The notes beneath the pieces were generated by a model, which was not told the origin of the DNA, did no database searches, and saw only the letters and a program-made list of their open reading frames with translations. Made by a program: the position numbers and the translations under genes. Shown in pieces: positions 33,689-45,433 of a stretch of DNA of 64,000 nt (its first letter is position 1; every line of letters starts with the position of its first letter). Source of the DNA: Nymphaea colorata (taxonomy: Eukaryota > Streptophyta > Magnoliopsida > Nymphaeales > Nymphaeaceae); NCBI RefSeq assembly GCF_008831285.2, contig NC_045151.1:5407682-5471681 (forward strand), in the 5' to 3' direction.

Positions 33689-35185
33689 ATAAATGAAGAA
33701 ATAGAATTTATTTTGCCTTGCTCATACTCTCGGTGCACTCAAGAGTAGCCCTCGACTCCAGATAGGAAATCTTTAGAACTTTCTTGCATGGCCATGAGGA
33801 GGTGGCAAGAGGAAATGAAAACAAGAGAATGACTACATACCTCAAACATAGATGATATTAGGAATGATACTTCAAGATGATGTCCTAAGGTCGCATCGGA
33901 TGAAGCTCCAAAATGATGAAGACCCCCCCCCCCCCCCAAGAGATCTCCTCATGCTCCCTTGAAGAGTTTGAACTAGGAGAAGCTTGCCCCCAAGGTTGGA
34001 GAAAAAGAAGAAGAGAAGAAGAGAGAAATGAAAAGAGAGAGCTAAGGAAAATCTAGATTTTTAAGCGGGAAAGCACTAGAGGTTCCCCAAGGGCTAGCTC
34101 ATTCCCAAGAGAGAAGATTTGTGGAAGTATTTAAAGAGAGCTTTGGAGCCAAAACTCAAAATTTGATTTTTTTTTAATTTAACAAGATTTTCATGTGAAT
34201 ACCAAGTATTTTTGAATAATTTTAAAATTTATTCTTTTAAGATAGGCCTTGATCAAGTGGGATTGACCATTAGCCCTACAAATACCCCTTTGGGTTGTGG
34301 ACAGGGCTATTGCCCACCCAATAGGGCCAATAGCACCCTCCAAGGGTCAGTTTTTGACCAAGAATAGGGTCTGTGCATGGCACATGCCCTATCCAAGTGC
34401 GCTGTGTGCGACATGTGCAGCGCATGGTGGCACGAGTGCGCCTGGCAGTGCACGACACTCTGTCACACGTGGCCATGCTAGCACGCCTAGCGCGTGGTGC
34501 CAGCGTGCTGGTGTAGCCCTGTCGAGCCGGTTCTTCACAAAGGGGGCAAAATACCCCCCTTATTGTCTCGTCTGGACCAAAGTGGTGGATTTCACCTCCC
34601 TAGCCTCTAGGGCCGTTCATAGAATAATAATAATAAAAAAAATCATATAAAAAATATAAAAGGGGTAAAAATGGTTTTTATTGCAGTGGAGCTGACTCCG
34701 TTTTGAATGATTTTTGGCTCATTTTAGATTCAGATTGGGTTTAGTTGGTTGCTGATGCATTCTACTAAGTAGTTTAAGCTTAAAAACACATTTTTGGTGC
34801 GGGGGTGAGACACACAACAAAGGAAAGGTTTGTGCATGCGCGTGCGGCACTCATGAGCATAAAATTTCATAGTTTTGATCTCGATTTTAGATTTTGAGCT
34901 AGAAATTCTCTATTTGAATCTAAACTTGGGTTTTGGATCTAATTCGGATCCGAGAGTTGGATTTTATATTTGAATCTCACGTCTAATGTTGGGTTTTGAA
35001 TTTAAATTTGTGTTTGGGTTCAGACAAGGGTTTAAAGATTCATTTTGGATCGAATAGTTGCAACTTTGTTTTGGGTCTAGGATTTAGCTTAGGGTCTAAA
35101 AATTTAAATCCAAATAACTAAGAATTTCATTTGGGTTAAAATAAAATATAGTCTTTTTGAAAAAAATTGTGGTGATAATAGATGC
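33689..35185 (-). mobile_element. Truncated LTR of a long-LTR element (copy 1)
   Basis: Closely similar to 39280-40725 over its whole length. Minus-strand start TATTATCACC corresponds to TGTTATCACC in the other copy. A TTTAAATA box lies near 34133. The inner part present in copy 2 (37632-39279) is missing, cut at 33689. Just outside the start is AGAGAGGCATC, a possible polypurine tract. A pure C run of about 16-17 lies near 33928. Confidence 0.55.
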
Positions 35186-37610
35186 CTCTCTTTGTCACTA
35201 AGTTGATATTAGCTGCGCTTAGTGACAAAAATAAGCACCCACGAATTTTTTAAACAAAACATGTTTGAAGTGATGTTTTAGGTTTAACCCCTTACCTGAA
35301 TGGGTTGTTTGAGCTTATGTTGCAGGTTTAACCCCTTACCGCACAGGTTTGCTGAAATTGAATTCATGTTTAAACCCCATGAGTTGGTTGTCTTGGCTTG
35401 TATTGCAGGTTTAACCCCTTACCTATGTGGGTTGCTCTTGGCTTACATTGTAGGTTTAACCTCTTACTTGTGTGGGTTACTCTTTTATCTATAGTTTTAT
35501 GTTTTTACCCCTTACTTTAGTGGGTTGCTCGATAACAAGTGGCAATGTCAGGGAAGAACCTTCATGACCTCGAATACATTTGCAGAAGCTGGGAATGAGA
35601 CCCTATTGCTCCTACATTGGTTGTGACAAGAAGACTTCCTATCACCTCGAGTGCCCTATAGTGAAATTTTTTGTTTTTCACCGGAGGTTGGATCTTAAAC
35701 TTACTTACTAAAACTCCCCAAACTAGCGCTTGGGTTAAGCTTGCTTTGAAAAGCCTTCGGCCAAATGGCAAAGTAGCGGTTGCTCCATAAGATTCCCTTG
35801 TCTAGTGACATGGTTGAGCTAGCTTTAGAATGCCTCGAACTTGGCGACCGAGCTGCGCTTGATCAAATCTTTAGCTTGGCAGGTGAGTTGATTTGATTGG
35901 GATACGACCCTTTTCTAGATGGACAATGATGATTATAATAATTATTGTGAAAAAAAATTATATGTCACAAAAGCAATTTAGAAGACGCCACAAAATATTT
36001 ATATATAAAAAAAGCACCAGTATTAACAATTGCTGACTGGTAAGAGATAAGATCTGATTCAAAATAGAATACACCAATGTATTGGGTAAAAGATAGATGG
36101 TTGATGTCCTGGATTGAGACTGAAGCGAAGAAAATAATGAAAAATGCACCAATAAAAAGAAGGTGTGGATAAATTCTATAGGGGAAATTGATATATTTTT
36201 CGCTAGTAAGAAAATGAGGGTGAAAGGTAATATCATGTGTATGAGCTTAGGTATAAAAGATTTTTTTATTTGTCTTTAATGATAAGTAATTGGGACAAAT
36301 CTTGTAGGAAAGAAATTTATTTATAAGAATATGATTAGTAGATAGGGATCCTCATAGCGAGATATCAAGTTGATAACATAGGAAAATAGAGAAAATCATG
36401 AGCAACCTATTACTTGTGAAGAATCTTAATTTTGAAATGATTAAATATCAAGCAAAATAGAATAAATACATGATGTTTGATTCATATAGACTCAATATGG
36501 GTGAATAAATAAGTTGAAATCACATGTTCGACGATTGAAAATAGAATATACTGAAGTAAAACAAAGGTTGACAATCAATTTAGAATAATTGATGACCAAA
36601 TCATGGAAGTAGTAAAATAAGAAGAAAGGCACACCGTAGGTATTGAAGCTGGAAAATTATTTGTTTAAATATAAAGAAGGATAAAAGAGTTAAGCAAAGT
36701 TGGTAATTGAACCAATAAATAGGTACCATGTTAAAGAATAAGAGGTTGGACAAATGAAAAAAATGAGGGATTGACAAGGTATGATAAAGTAGATTTTGAA
36801 GCAATTTTATAAAATGGACTTGTCAAATGATAGAACTCAAGGAATCAATGTCACTTAGGTAATAGGGTTAAAGCATGAGTTTATAACGTAGTCACGTTGA
36901 AGACTACATAGAGATGATCGAAGAAGACATTGATTTAAATGAGTAAGACGGAATATAAAATTATTAAATTGATCAAAGAGCGTAGAAGACACACATGCAT
37001 TCATCATACAATGACAAACATCCAGCACTTTTTAAAGTCACATTCATCATGCATATATTTGGAAGATGAACATAGGACCTTAATCGAGTTTGGTTTGATC
37101 AATTATGATTATTCCATATAAGGTATGCCAATATACCTTAGCCAAGGGGCTTAGTACGAGCATAGACTCCTCCATTAGGCAATTAAAAGCCGAGTTTCTC
37201 ATTTCTCCTTGGTCGCCCTTAAATATATTGTAAGTTACTACTCATGGTACTTACGAGAGGGCTTTCCCCCTAAGGTGTGGTCCAATTGTAAGGCTTAGTC
37301 TTGTGTTACCACCTAAGACTAAACCCAGCAACATAATGATGCAGATAAATAGGCATTGAAAGTTTTTGAAAGCATTGTTTTCAATCGAGTCTTAAATTGA
37401 GGAGGGTTGTATTTGATTCTCGATTTAAGTGAATATGATTGATCTTCATCAATTAGTCCTATATACAAGAAAGCAAACATAATCATCAAGCAATGTAATG
37501 AAATGTCAATGAGGTCAAGGCTAAAGAAGGAGACATGTTTTATCATCGGTAAAATGGGAGATGTTCAAGTTAGTGGAAATGTATCAATGATAATCATAAC
37601 CAAACGATGA
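35186..37610 (-). mobile_element. Non-coding interior of the long-LTR element
   Basis: About 2.4 kb between the truncated LTR and the primer site at 37611. It holds no gag or pol motif. Tandem units with 'AGGTTTAACCCCTTACC' occur at about 35277-35530. The part 37120-37540 resembles 44870-45300, so it is probably the 5' untranslated interior shared by related elements. Confidence 0.45.
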
Positions 37611-37631
37611 CGGGTCCCATCACGGTCGCCA
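37611..37631 (-). promoter_or_regulatory. Primer-binding site next to long LTR
   Basis: Minus strand reads TGGCGACCGTGATGGGACCC directly after the inner end of the LTR-like block 37632-40725. A TGGCGACC...GGGACC start is the form seen in Tat/Ogre-type elements. The priming tRNA is not assigned here. Confidence 0.5.
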
Positions 37632-38417
37632 TCTATTCACATCCCCAAAAATCTTTTAGTTTTTGGAGTGCCCGTTGATATGAGGATTGACTGTTCCCGG
37701 TGCTTTTACCGAGGGTAACCAATCTAAGGGCTATGTTTATTCTTGATACATTTCATTTTGACTTAAACATCTTTTTATTTTAAATGCAGTGTGATGTTTG
37801 AGAAAATATTGAAGATTTGATGTTTCAAATTTTTGAGAAAGTTTTGACGAATCATTTGAGAGTGTAAAACATTTTGATTTGAGAAATTTGGAATTAAGAA
37901 ATCTTTACAATTATTATTTGAAAACATTTGAAGATTATCTTTTGAAGCCAATTTAGTAGGTTTGAGACTTTGCTCTAATTTGGTTTCTACCTACCAATAG
38001 CTTCATCTCATCTTGCTTAAGTTCCTTTAGAAAGGTACTTGTGATTATTCATGATTTCATAAGTGAATGTGAATGTATGAATGCATTGACCCTACATGAT
38101 TAGAAATAAATCATTCATTCCTACCATAACATTCATCTAAAAACATTCCTACCATCACATGCATCTAAGTTCCTCATTTTCTAATTGTCATAAATATTTT
38201 TATGAAAAGAGAAAAATGTAGACCATCAAGTATTGAGTCATTACTTGAATTTTAGTCTTGGTGAAGTTGGCAAATGAGAAGATCTTGGGAGAAAAATATT
38301 CAGAAAAATAGAAAAGAGAAAAGACTTTAATCAAAGAGGAATATGGAGAAAGAGAGAGGGAAAGAGATTTTGAAATCACAAAATAAAAATTTTTTAAAAA
38401 GAAAGAGAGAGAAGTAC

Positions 38418-38482
<65 letters not shown>

Positions 38483-38491
38483 AATAAATAT

Positions 38492-38523
<32 letters not shown>

Positions 38524-40725
38524 GAAAGCTTGTGAAAAATTAATATTAAATTGAATGGAGAGGGAGAAGGATATTTTTAGAAAAAGAGAGAGAGAAAGTG
38601 GAACACACACACATATATTCACTTATGTATGTACATATATAAGAATTTGTAAAAGGATATATTACATCATAAAGAGAGAAAGACAAAGAGATATAGTCAT
38701 ATGCATGTATACATATATAATATGTATATACGCATACTTTCATGTGAGTTGGAATCAAGAAATAACTTGAAAATATCTGACTTTAATTTTTCTTTGTACG
38801 GCGGAGAGAAACATGGGTTCATGGAAAAGCATAGGCTAAGTCTCCAAGGCCACAATAGAGAGAGTTCTTGCTTTCGATTTTTTTTTTTGAAAAACATGAT
38901 TCCAAATATTTTTATACATGAACATAAAGTATAATTATTTTATTTATTACAAGGAAATATATTTCTCACACTATTGGGTATGAAAGAAAATCAAATACTC
39001 ATGAAATGAAAAAAAATGTAACAAAAAACACTCATTGGGTCCCTAATCGGGTGATTAAGAAAAAAACTAAATGTGAGAATGACATAAACATGCATTTTAA
39101 CATGTACATATTCATGAACGGCAGGTTGGACAAATCCCAACCTCAAAAATCAACATAACAATGAAAAGATCCCAACCCAAGCACTCATTCTCACCGTGCA
39201 TTTGCTCATTAATTAAGGAAAATTAGTCTATCACACATGAACATTATCTCAAACATAAAAATGATAAATAAAGTGGTAAAACAAGTATATTTTTGGAAAT
39301 AAATGAACAAATAGAATTTATTTCACCTTGCTCATACTCCCAGTGCACTAATAGTGGCTCTCGTCTCCAGATAAGAAATCTTTAGAGCTTTCTTGCATAG
39401 ACATGGAGAGGTGGCAAGAAGAAATGAAACAAGAGAAGGACTACATACCTCAAATATAGATGATATTAGGAATGATGATCCTAAGGTTGCCTCAGATGAA
39501 GCTCCAAAATAATGAAGATATACCCCTAAGAGACCTCTTCATGCTCCCTTAAAGAATTTGACCCGGCAAAGCTTGCTCCCAAGGTTGGAAAAGAAGAGGA
39601 AAAGAAGAAGAGAGAAAGGAAAGAAAGTGCCAAGGAAAATCTGGATTTTCAAGTGAAAAAGCACTAGTGGTTCCGCAAGGGTTAGCTCATGCCCAATAGA
39701 GAAGATTGTGGGGGTATTTATAAAGAGTTTTTGGATCCAAAACTCAAAATTTGAATATGTTTAATTTAACAAGATTTTCATGTTAATTCCAAGTATTTTT
39801 GAATAATTTTAAAGTTCATTCTTTTAAAATAGGCTTTGACCAAGTGGGATTGGCCATTAGCCCTGAAAATACCCCTTTGGGGTGTGGGCAGGGCTAATGC
39901 CCACCCGAGCGGTCCAAAATCACCCCCAAGGGTAATTTTTGACCAAAAATAGGGCCTGCATGCCAGACAGGACCTTGTCCGGCGCGCTGCGCATGGTAGC
40001 ACGCAACGCGCTGTCGCGCGTGGCTGCATGTGCATGCTGGCACGGTTCTACCTCGCTGATTCTTCACAAAGTAGGGCGAAATGCCCCCTTATTGTCTCGT
40101 CTGAACCAATAAGGGGCAGATTTTGCCTCCTAGCCTCCCAAGGGTTGTTTATAGAATAATAATAATAAAAATGTAAAAATCATATTTAAAATATAAAAGG
40201 AGTAAAAAAGGTTTTTGTTGCAAACAGAGCCGACTTTGTTTTGAATGATTTCGGGCTCGTTTTAGATCTGGATTGGGTTCAATTGGTCGCTGACGCATTC
40301 TATTGAGTGGTTTAAGCTCAAAAACACATTTTTGATGTGAGAACGAGACATAAAACAAATTGAAGGTTTGTGTGTGTTTATGCGGTGTTTGATAGCATTA
40401 AATTTCGTTGTTTTGATCTCGATTTTTTATTTTGAGCTTGAAATTCTTGATTTGGATCTAAACTTGGGTTTTGGATCTAATTTAGATCCGAGAGTTGGAT
40501 TTTAGATTTGAATCTCGTGTCTAATGTTGGGTTTTGAATTTGAATTTGTGTTTGAGTTCAGACAAGTGTTTAGAGATTCATTTTGGATCGAATAGTTGCA
40601 AATTTGTTTTGAGTCTCGAATTTGGCTTAGGGTCAAAAAATTTAAATCCAAATAATTGAGAATTTCGTTTGGTTGAAAATAAAATACAGTTTTTCTGGAA
40701 AAATTTGGGGTGATAACAGATGCCT
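37632..40725 (-). mobile_element. Long LTR (copy 2), about 3.1 kb
   Basis: Minus-strand start TGTTATCACC at 40725, a TATAAATA box at 39715-39722, and a primer site abutting the other end at 37631. The outer 1.45 kb is repeated at 33689-35185. It contains a composite AC/AT microsatellite at 38417-38520. Several open frames inside come from simple repeats and are not genes. The inner end lacks a clear CA. Confidence 0.55.
38417..38520. repeat. Compound (TA)n(CA)n(TA)n microsatellite
   Basis: About 100 bp of alternating TA and CA dinucleotides within the long LTR. Confidence 0.95.
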
Positions 40726-43700
40726 AAGCATGAGGGACATGCTCGTTGTTTTGAAACACATTTTCAAGATAATCAATTCATGAAGGACGAGATCAAGACA
40801 TTTAGTGCTCAGAAAAAAGCCTCGATATGAACGCTAGTGTGGCATTGTGAGAGTGCATGTCCAAAACCTTGCTCAAGATAAAAGATGCTCTAGTGTAAAA
40901 ACTAGTGTATCTTTGTGAAAAATGCTTGTTCTAGCCATTGTTTGAAATAAAAGATTCCTAATGTGAATTGGTGTGACATTGTGAAAATATTATTTTAAGA
41001 AATGCAAGTGAAAGTTCTTGTGAAAACTTGTCATTTGATAAAGCCTACATTGTCTTCAAATTGGTATCTTGGGGAGAAATGTCTGTATGATTTGATTTCT
41101 CCCAAGATGTAGAACTTAACCTAACTGACGTTATTAAGCTTCTCTAGAATGAACATCTCTCCATTTCCATAACATAAACTTAAAGGAGCCATTCTTATAA
41201 GAGGGAATCTTGTAGAGGAGCTGTCACTATCCTAACCACTTCATAGCTGCAAGTACTTCTCGGTCTCATTCTAGGATTTCAACTTGATTGATCTTTGCTT
41301 TTTAGGCAGACACAATATTCTATCTATATTTTTCTTTTCTTTTCATTTTTCTTGTATTTGTCCTTTTGTTTCCTTTTCTTTTCAACTTTTGATTTTTCTT
41401 CACTTGCAAGGGAAATACCTAACCTTTCCACAATCTACTACACAGTTCTATCACTTTGGTCGTCTTGTATAACTTTATCATGTGTAATGTCATGTCTATC
41501 AGACTTTCTACCTAGACCAGTTGGCCTTATAGTATGAGGTATAGAACACCTCTTAGACTTACTTGCTTGAGTTCAAAAAGTTTTATGAGACATAACTAAA
41601 CAAATTTTCATAAATCTCATAACTTCACAGAGTAGACACAAATCAAACTTTATATCTACCTAGTACTCTTGAGTACTGATCTTGAGGAATAACTACATTT
41701 GCTACGGTGCCATCTCTCAACACTTATTTTTGTGTTGTTTGTCTATTTTTCCCTTATGAGTTCAAATCTTTCATCCTCAAATAGATCTTGGCAAACCTCT
41801 TCCTTACTTGGTTATCGAAGTTACCAACTTTTCCTAAACTTTGATTCCCTCAATTTCATCAAATGGTTCTTCACGTTTTATATCATGCTTTTGAGATTTT
41901 CATTGTTAGATTGCTATCAAATCATTAATTAGAAATAACTTTGTTCTTTCAAGACATTGAAATCATATTGGTATTTTCTTAGTCAAGACACAATGTTATG
42001 GATTAGCAAGGACTCCCACCTAAACTTTGGAAATTTTCAAAGTACCAAATTCTTGTGTGCATTGAAGACTTGTGTATACTGAAATTCAAATGTCTGTTAT
42101 GCTTGTTTGCAACAAGGCATGAAATCATGTACCAAAAACATAAGATCTTGTAAAAACTTGTGTGTGCCAAACCACAAAATTATGTGTTGAAGCATGAAAT
42201 ACTTGTAAAACTTGTGTGCATCGAAACACAAAATTGTATGGCAAAGCATGAAATACTTGTGAAAACTTGTGAGCATCGAAGGACAAAATTGTGTGTTGAA
42301 GCATGAAATAATTGTAAAAACTTGTGTGCGCTGAAGCACAAAATTGTGTGCCTGTGTGTTGAAGCATGAAATAATTGTAAAGACTTGTGTGCGCTGAAGC
42401 ACAAAACTGTGTGCCAAAGCATGAAATACTTGTGAAAACTTGTGTGCACCAAAGAGCCAAATTGTGTGCCGAAATACAAAATACTTGTGAACACTTGAAG
42501 GTATGAAAGCTTGTGAAAACTTACATGCACCGAAGCATGAAATTGTTTACCGAAACACAAAATATTTGTGAAAACCTGTGTGTATTGAAGCACAAAATTG
42601 CATGACAAAACACAAAATATTTGTGAAAGTTTGGACCGAAGCACAAAATTGGTGTTGAAACACAAAATACTTGTGCGCTCAGAGGAACAAAATTTTGTGT
42701 TAAAGTGTGAAATTGTATGCCAAAGCATAAAATACTTAAAAAAAGTTGTGTGTGTTGAACCAAGAAATACTTGTGAAAGCTTGCATATGCTGAAGCACAA
42801 ACTGATTGTTGAAACACAAAATTTTGCTTTAAAGAGAGAAATCATGTGCCAAAGCATGAAAATGTGCACTAAAGTGGGAAATCATGTGCCAAGGGCACAA
42901 AAACTTATAAAGACTTGTGTGCATCAAGTCACAAAATCGTGTGCTAAAGGCACAAAAACTTTTATAAACTTGTGCGCAGACGTGCAAAGTCATGTGCCAA
43001 AGGCTCAAAAACATGTGAAAACTCATGTGTGCTAAAGAGTTCGAAGGGAATGCTTCTAAAACTTTGAAATTTCTAGAGTTCCAATGTTTTTAAGCCCTCA
43101 ACTTTAAAAATTTTCAAGAATTCAAAAGTTCCAATAGTTCAAAATTCCCCAAAGTTTTAGTAGTTTGAAAACGTTCCAAAATTCCAAAGGCTCTGAAACT
43201 TTCATGGTTCTAAAGTTCTTCGGGATCAATTTGTGGTTTTTAAAGCTCAAGGTCATTTACTCAAAAGATTTTATGGCGTGCTAAAAAGCATTTTGAAAAC
43301 TCATTGAAAATTTTGTGGACATCAATCCTATTGTCCAAGTTTATGATTGTCATGTCATGCAGTGGAGAAAGAAAGAGACATAAAGGGTTTGGCCACCAAA
43401 CATAATCATTAATTGGACAAGAAATATTTAAAAAATGAATGACGTCAAAGTTTGATCGTATAATACTCCATACTCGATAAACGCTATTGTAAAAAGAGGA
43501 TACATTAATATTTCTCATACTCTCCATAGCTCTTGGCTGCTCCACTTCAACTGAAAATCTATCATCAATAAAATCATGATTGATGTGCCTCATCACAAAG
43601 AAATATTCAATTTTATGTCATGATGGTCTATGGTACTTGCAAAACTGGTCTATTGGCTTTGCCCTTGACGGGTGGTGGGTTTGGGGCTTTTGGGAGCTTC

Positions 43701-45414
43701 AATATTTTCCAAGATATATTTAGTATGACCTCCATGGTTTGAATTAATTATGTGAATTTAAGGCCTTTGACTCACTTGGATGCTTTTCCTTGATTACCTT
43801 CTTGTTTGGACCTCCTTTCTATTCTGATCTAGTAGCATTGATCCTGATTTCATGCTTAATTTGCCTTGTTCATTTGTCATTGAAAAGATTTGAGAAAGGG
43901 ACTCCTCCAAAGATTGAGTTCTGCCAAATATCTCTTAACAGATCTGGTTTCTGGCTGGGGTTTCTATATGTTCCTCCTGTTTGATCGTTCCAAAAGAATT
44001 CTTTCAAACCTTGTTTGGGTTTTGCTCTTGCTCACAATCTGACCATAATTTTTGAAAGGCTTCATAAGCTACTAGATCTTCTTTGCTCTTAGTGGACTGT
44101 TTTATTAACTTAGTATGATCTTCTCTTCACATATCTCCCCTTTCACCATGATGGGCTGAATTGGAGGTGTGTTCCGATTTGAACATTGTCAAATACTTTC
44201 TGGAAGACTAATTGAAGTTAGAACTTTGAAAAGCTTTGGAAGATAAGGAAACATATCAAAAACTAAAAATTATGACACATATGGGTGCCACCATGACAAC
44301 TTGTTATTGTTTATACTTACAAAATGATACATAAGTTCAAGGAAATAGAAATATCACGAAGAGATGCAAACATTGTAAAAAATATTTAGAGAACATAACA
44401 AAGATCAAGATGAAATTAACAACACAAGGAAAAAAATGTTTATACAAAAGTTCTTGAAAATAAAAAGGTTCAATGACAATATGGGGAGGGCAAAAAGACA
44501 AGGAAGTGCCTATTATGACCAGATGTAGTGAAGAGATAAGCCTATCTAGGTCAACCTATAAGAAGTATGAATAATATGAGAGACAAGTTTGACTTAGGTT
44601 GGCAAATGAAACATCCTAGCGACAATTAAAGGACTGAAAATTATGAAAATCCAGACCAGTTTTGACCAGAGAAAACATAAGACCCCATTGAAATTCACGT
44701 CCGGTTTTGTAGGAAATATCTTTCATTTCAAATGAAGCATCAAGCAAACATAATGTATATAGCAACACTTAGACAACACTCCCTAAGAATGCGGCTCTGT
44801 TATGTAAATTTTTTAAAAGTGGCTTGGAACTCTAAATCAAGTCAGTCAGGGTTTTAGATCATTAGTAGTTCTTAACAAGTTGTGCCCCATATACTTGGAC
44901 CAAAAGTCCAATGTACGTGAGATAGACTCCTCCTTTGCATTTTATAATTCACGCCTCTCATTTCTGTTTGGACCTTACCAATATATGAAACTAGTGTCAT
45001 AGTACGTGGTGAAGGGAGACCAATGCCTACCTCCAAGAGGTTGGTCCAGTTGGTGAACATCCCCGAAGCTATTGCTTAATAGGGAAAGTCCTACAATGTG
45101 ATATTTAGGACTTGTACATAGGTTCAGGGGATTTGGAAAAATGAACACGTGCACAAACTGAGGGATCTAATATAGTGGGGCTTAAGATGGAGGTTAAAAT
45201 AAAAAGGAGGGTAAACATTGTTTTAATACAACTCCTAAATTGGGAGGAGTTGTATTTAATCATAAATCTAAGTAAGCATGAAGCATTCCCTTTCAATTTT
45301 AAGTGCTAATGCAAACATAGTACATACATACATCCATATGAGGATGACTAGGGCTCTATGGGCTAGGATGACATTCATGACATTTAGGCCACTCAGCTTA
45401 TTCAAAAAGTGATA
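40726..45414 (-). mobile_element. Non-coding interior of a second long-LTR element
   Basis: Lies between the outer edge of LTR copy 2 and the decayed primer site at 45415. No gag-pol motif is visible in about 4.7 kb. It contains the tandem array at 42120-43040 and, at 44870-45300, sequence related to 37120-37540. It may be the interior of an element whose 5' LTR is block C, disrupted by later insertions. Confidence 0.35.
42120..43040. repeat. Minisatellite, unit about 50-60 bp, roughly 16 copies
   Basis: Units of the form 'GAAGCATGAAATACTTGTGAAAACTTGTGTGCAC' with variation. The repeat has few stop codons in several frames, giving overlapping open frames on both strands, the longest being 229 codons on the minus strand. 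These frames share no composition bias or domain and are best explained by the repeat. Confidence 0.8.
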
Positions 45415-45433
45415 GATCACATCACGATTACCA
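45415..45433 (-). promoter_or_regulatory. Decayed primer-binding site next to block C
   Basis: Minus-strand TGGTAATCGTGATGTGATC aligns with the site at 37611-37631. Most differences are C-to-T or G-to-A, as expected from decay of methylated cytosines. It abuts the inner end of block C. Confidence 0.45.

Noticed and set aside
33928-33945. Poly-C run as a functional element
   Set aside because: A homopolymer within an LTR; its length may be a sequencing or assembly artefact, and it is absent from the sister LTR.
38200-38622. 140-codon ORF at the AC/AT microsatellite
   Set aside because: The translation is almost entirely dinucleotide-repeat peptide (YIYIYI, VCVCVC).
42180-42869. 229-codon open frame on the minus strand as a repeat protein
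   Set aside because: It overlaps other open frames on both strands created by the same 50-60 bp repeat, with no domain or start context.
42120-43040. CRISPR-like array
   Set aside because: Units vary in length and sequence, there are no constant repeats with unique spacers, and the DNA is a plant genome.
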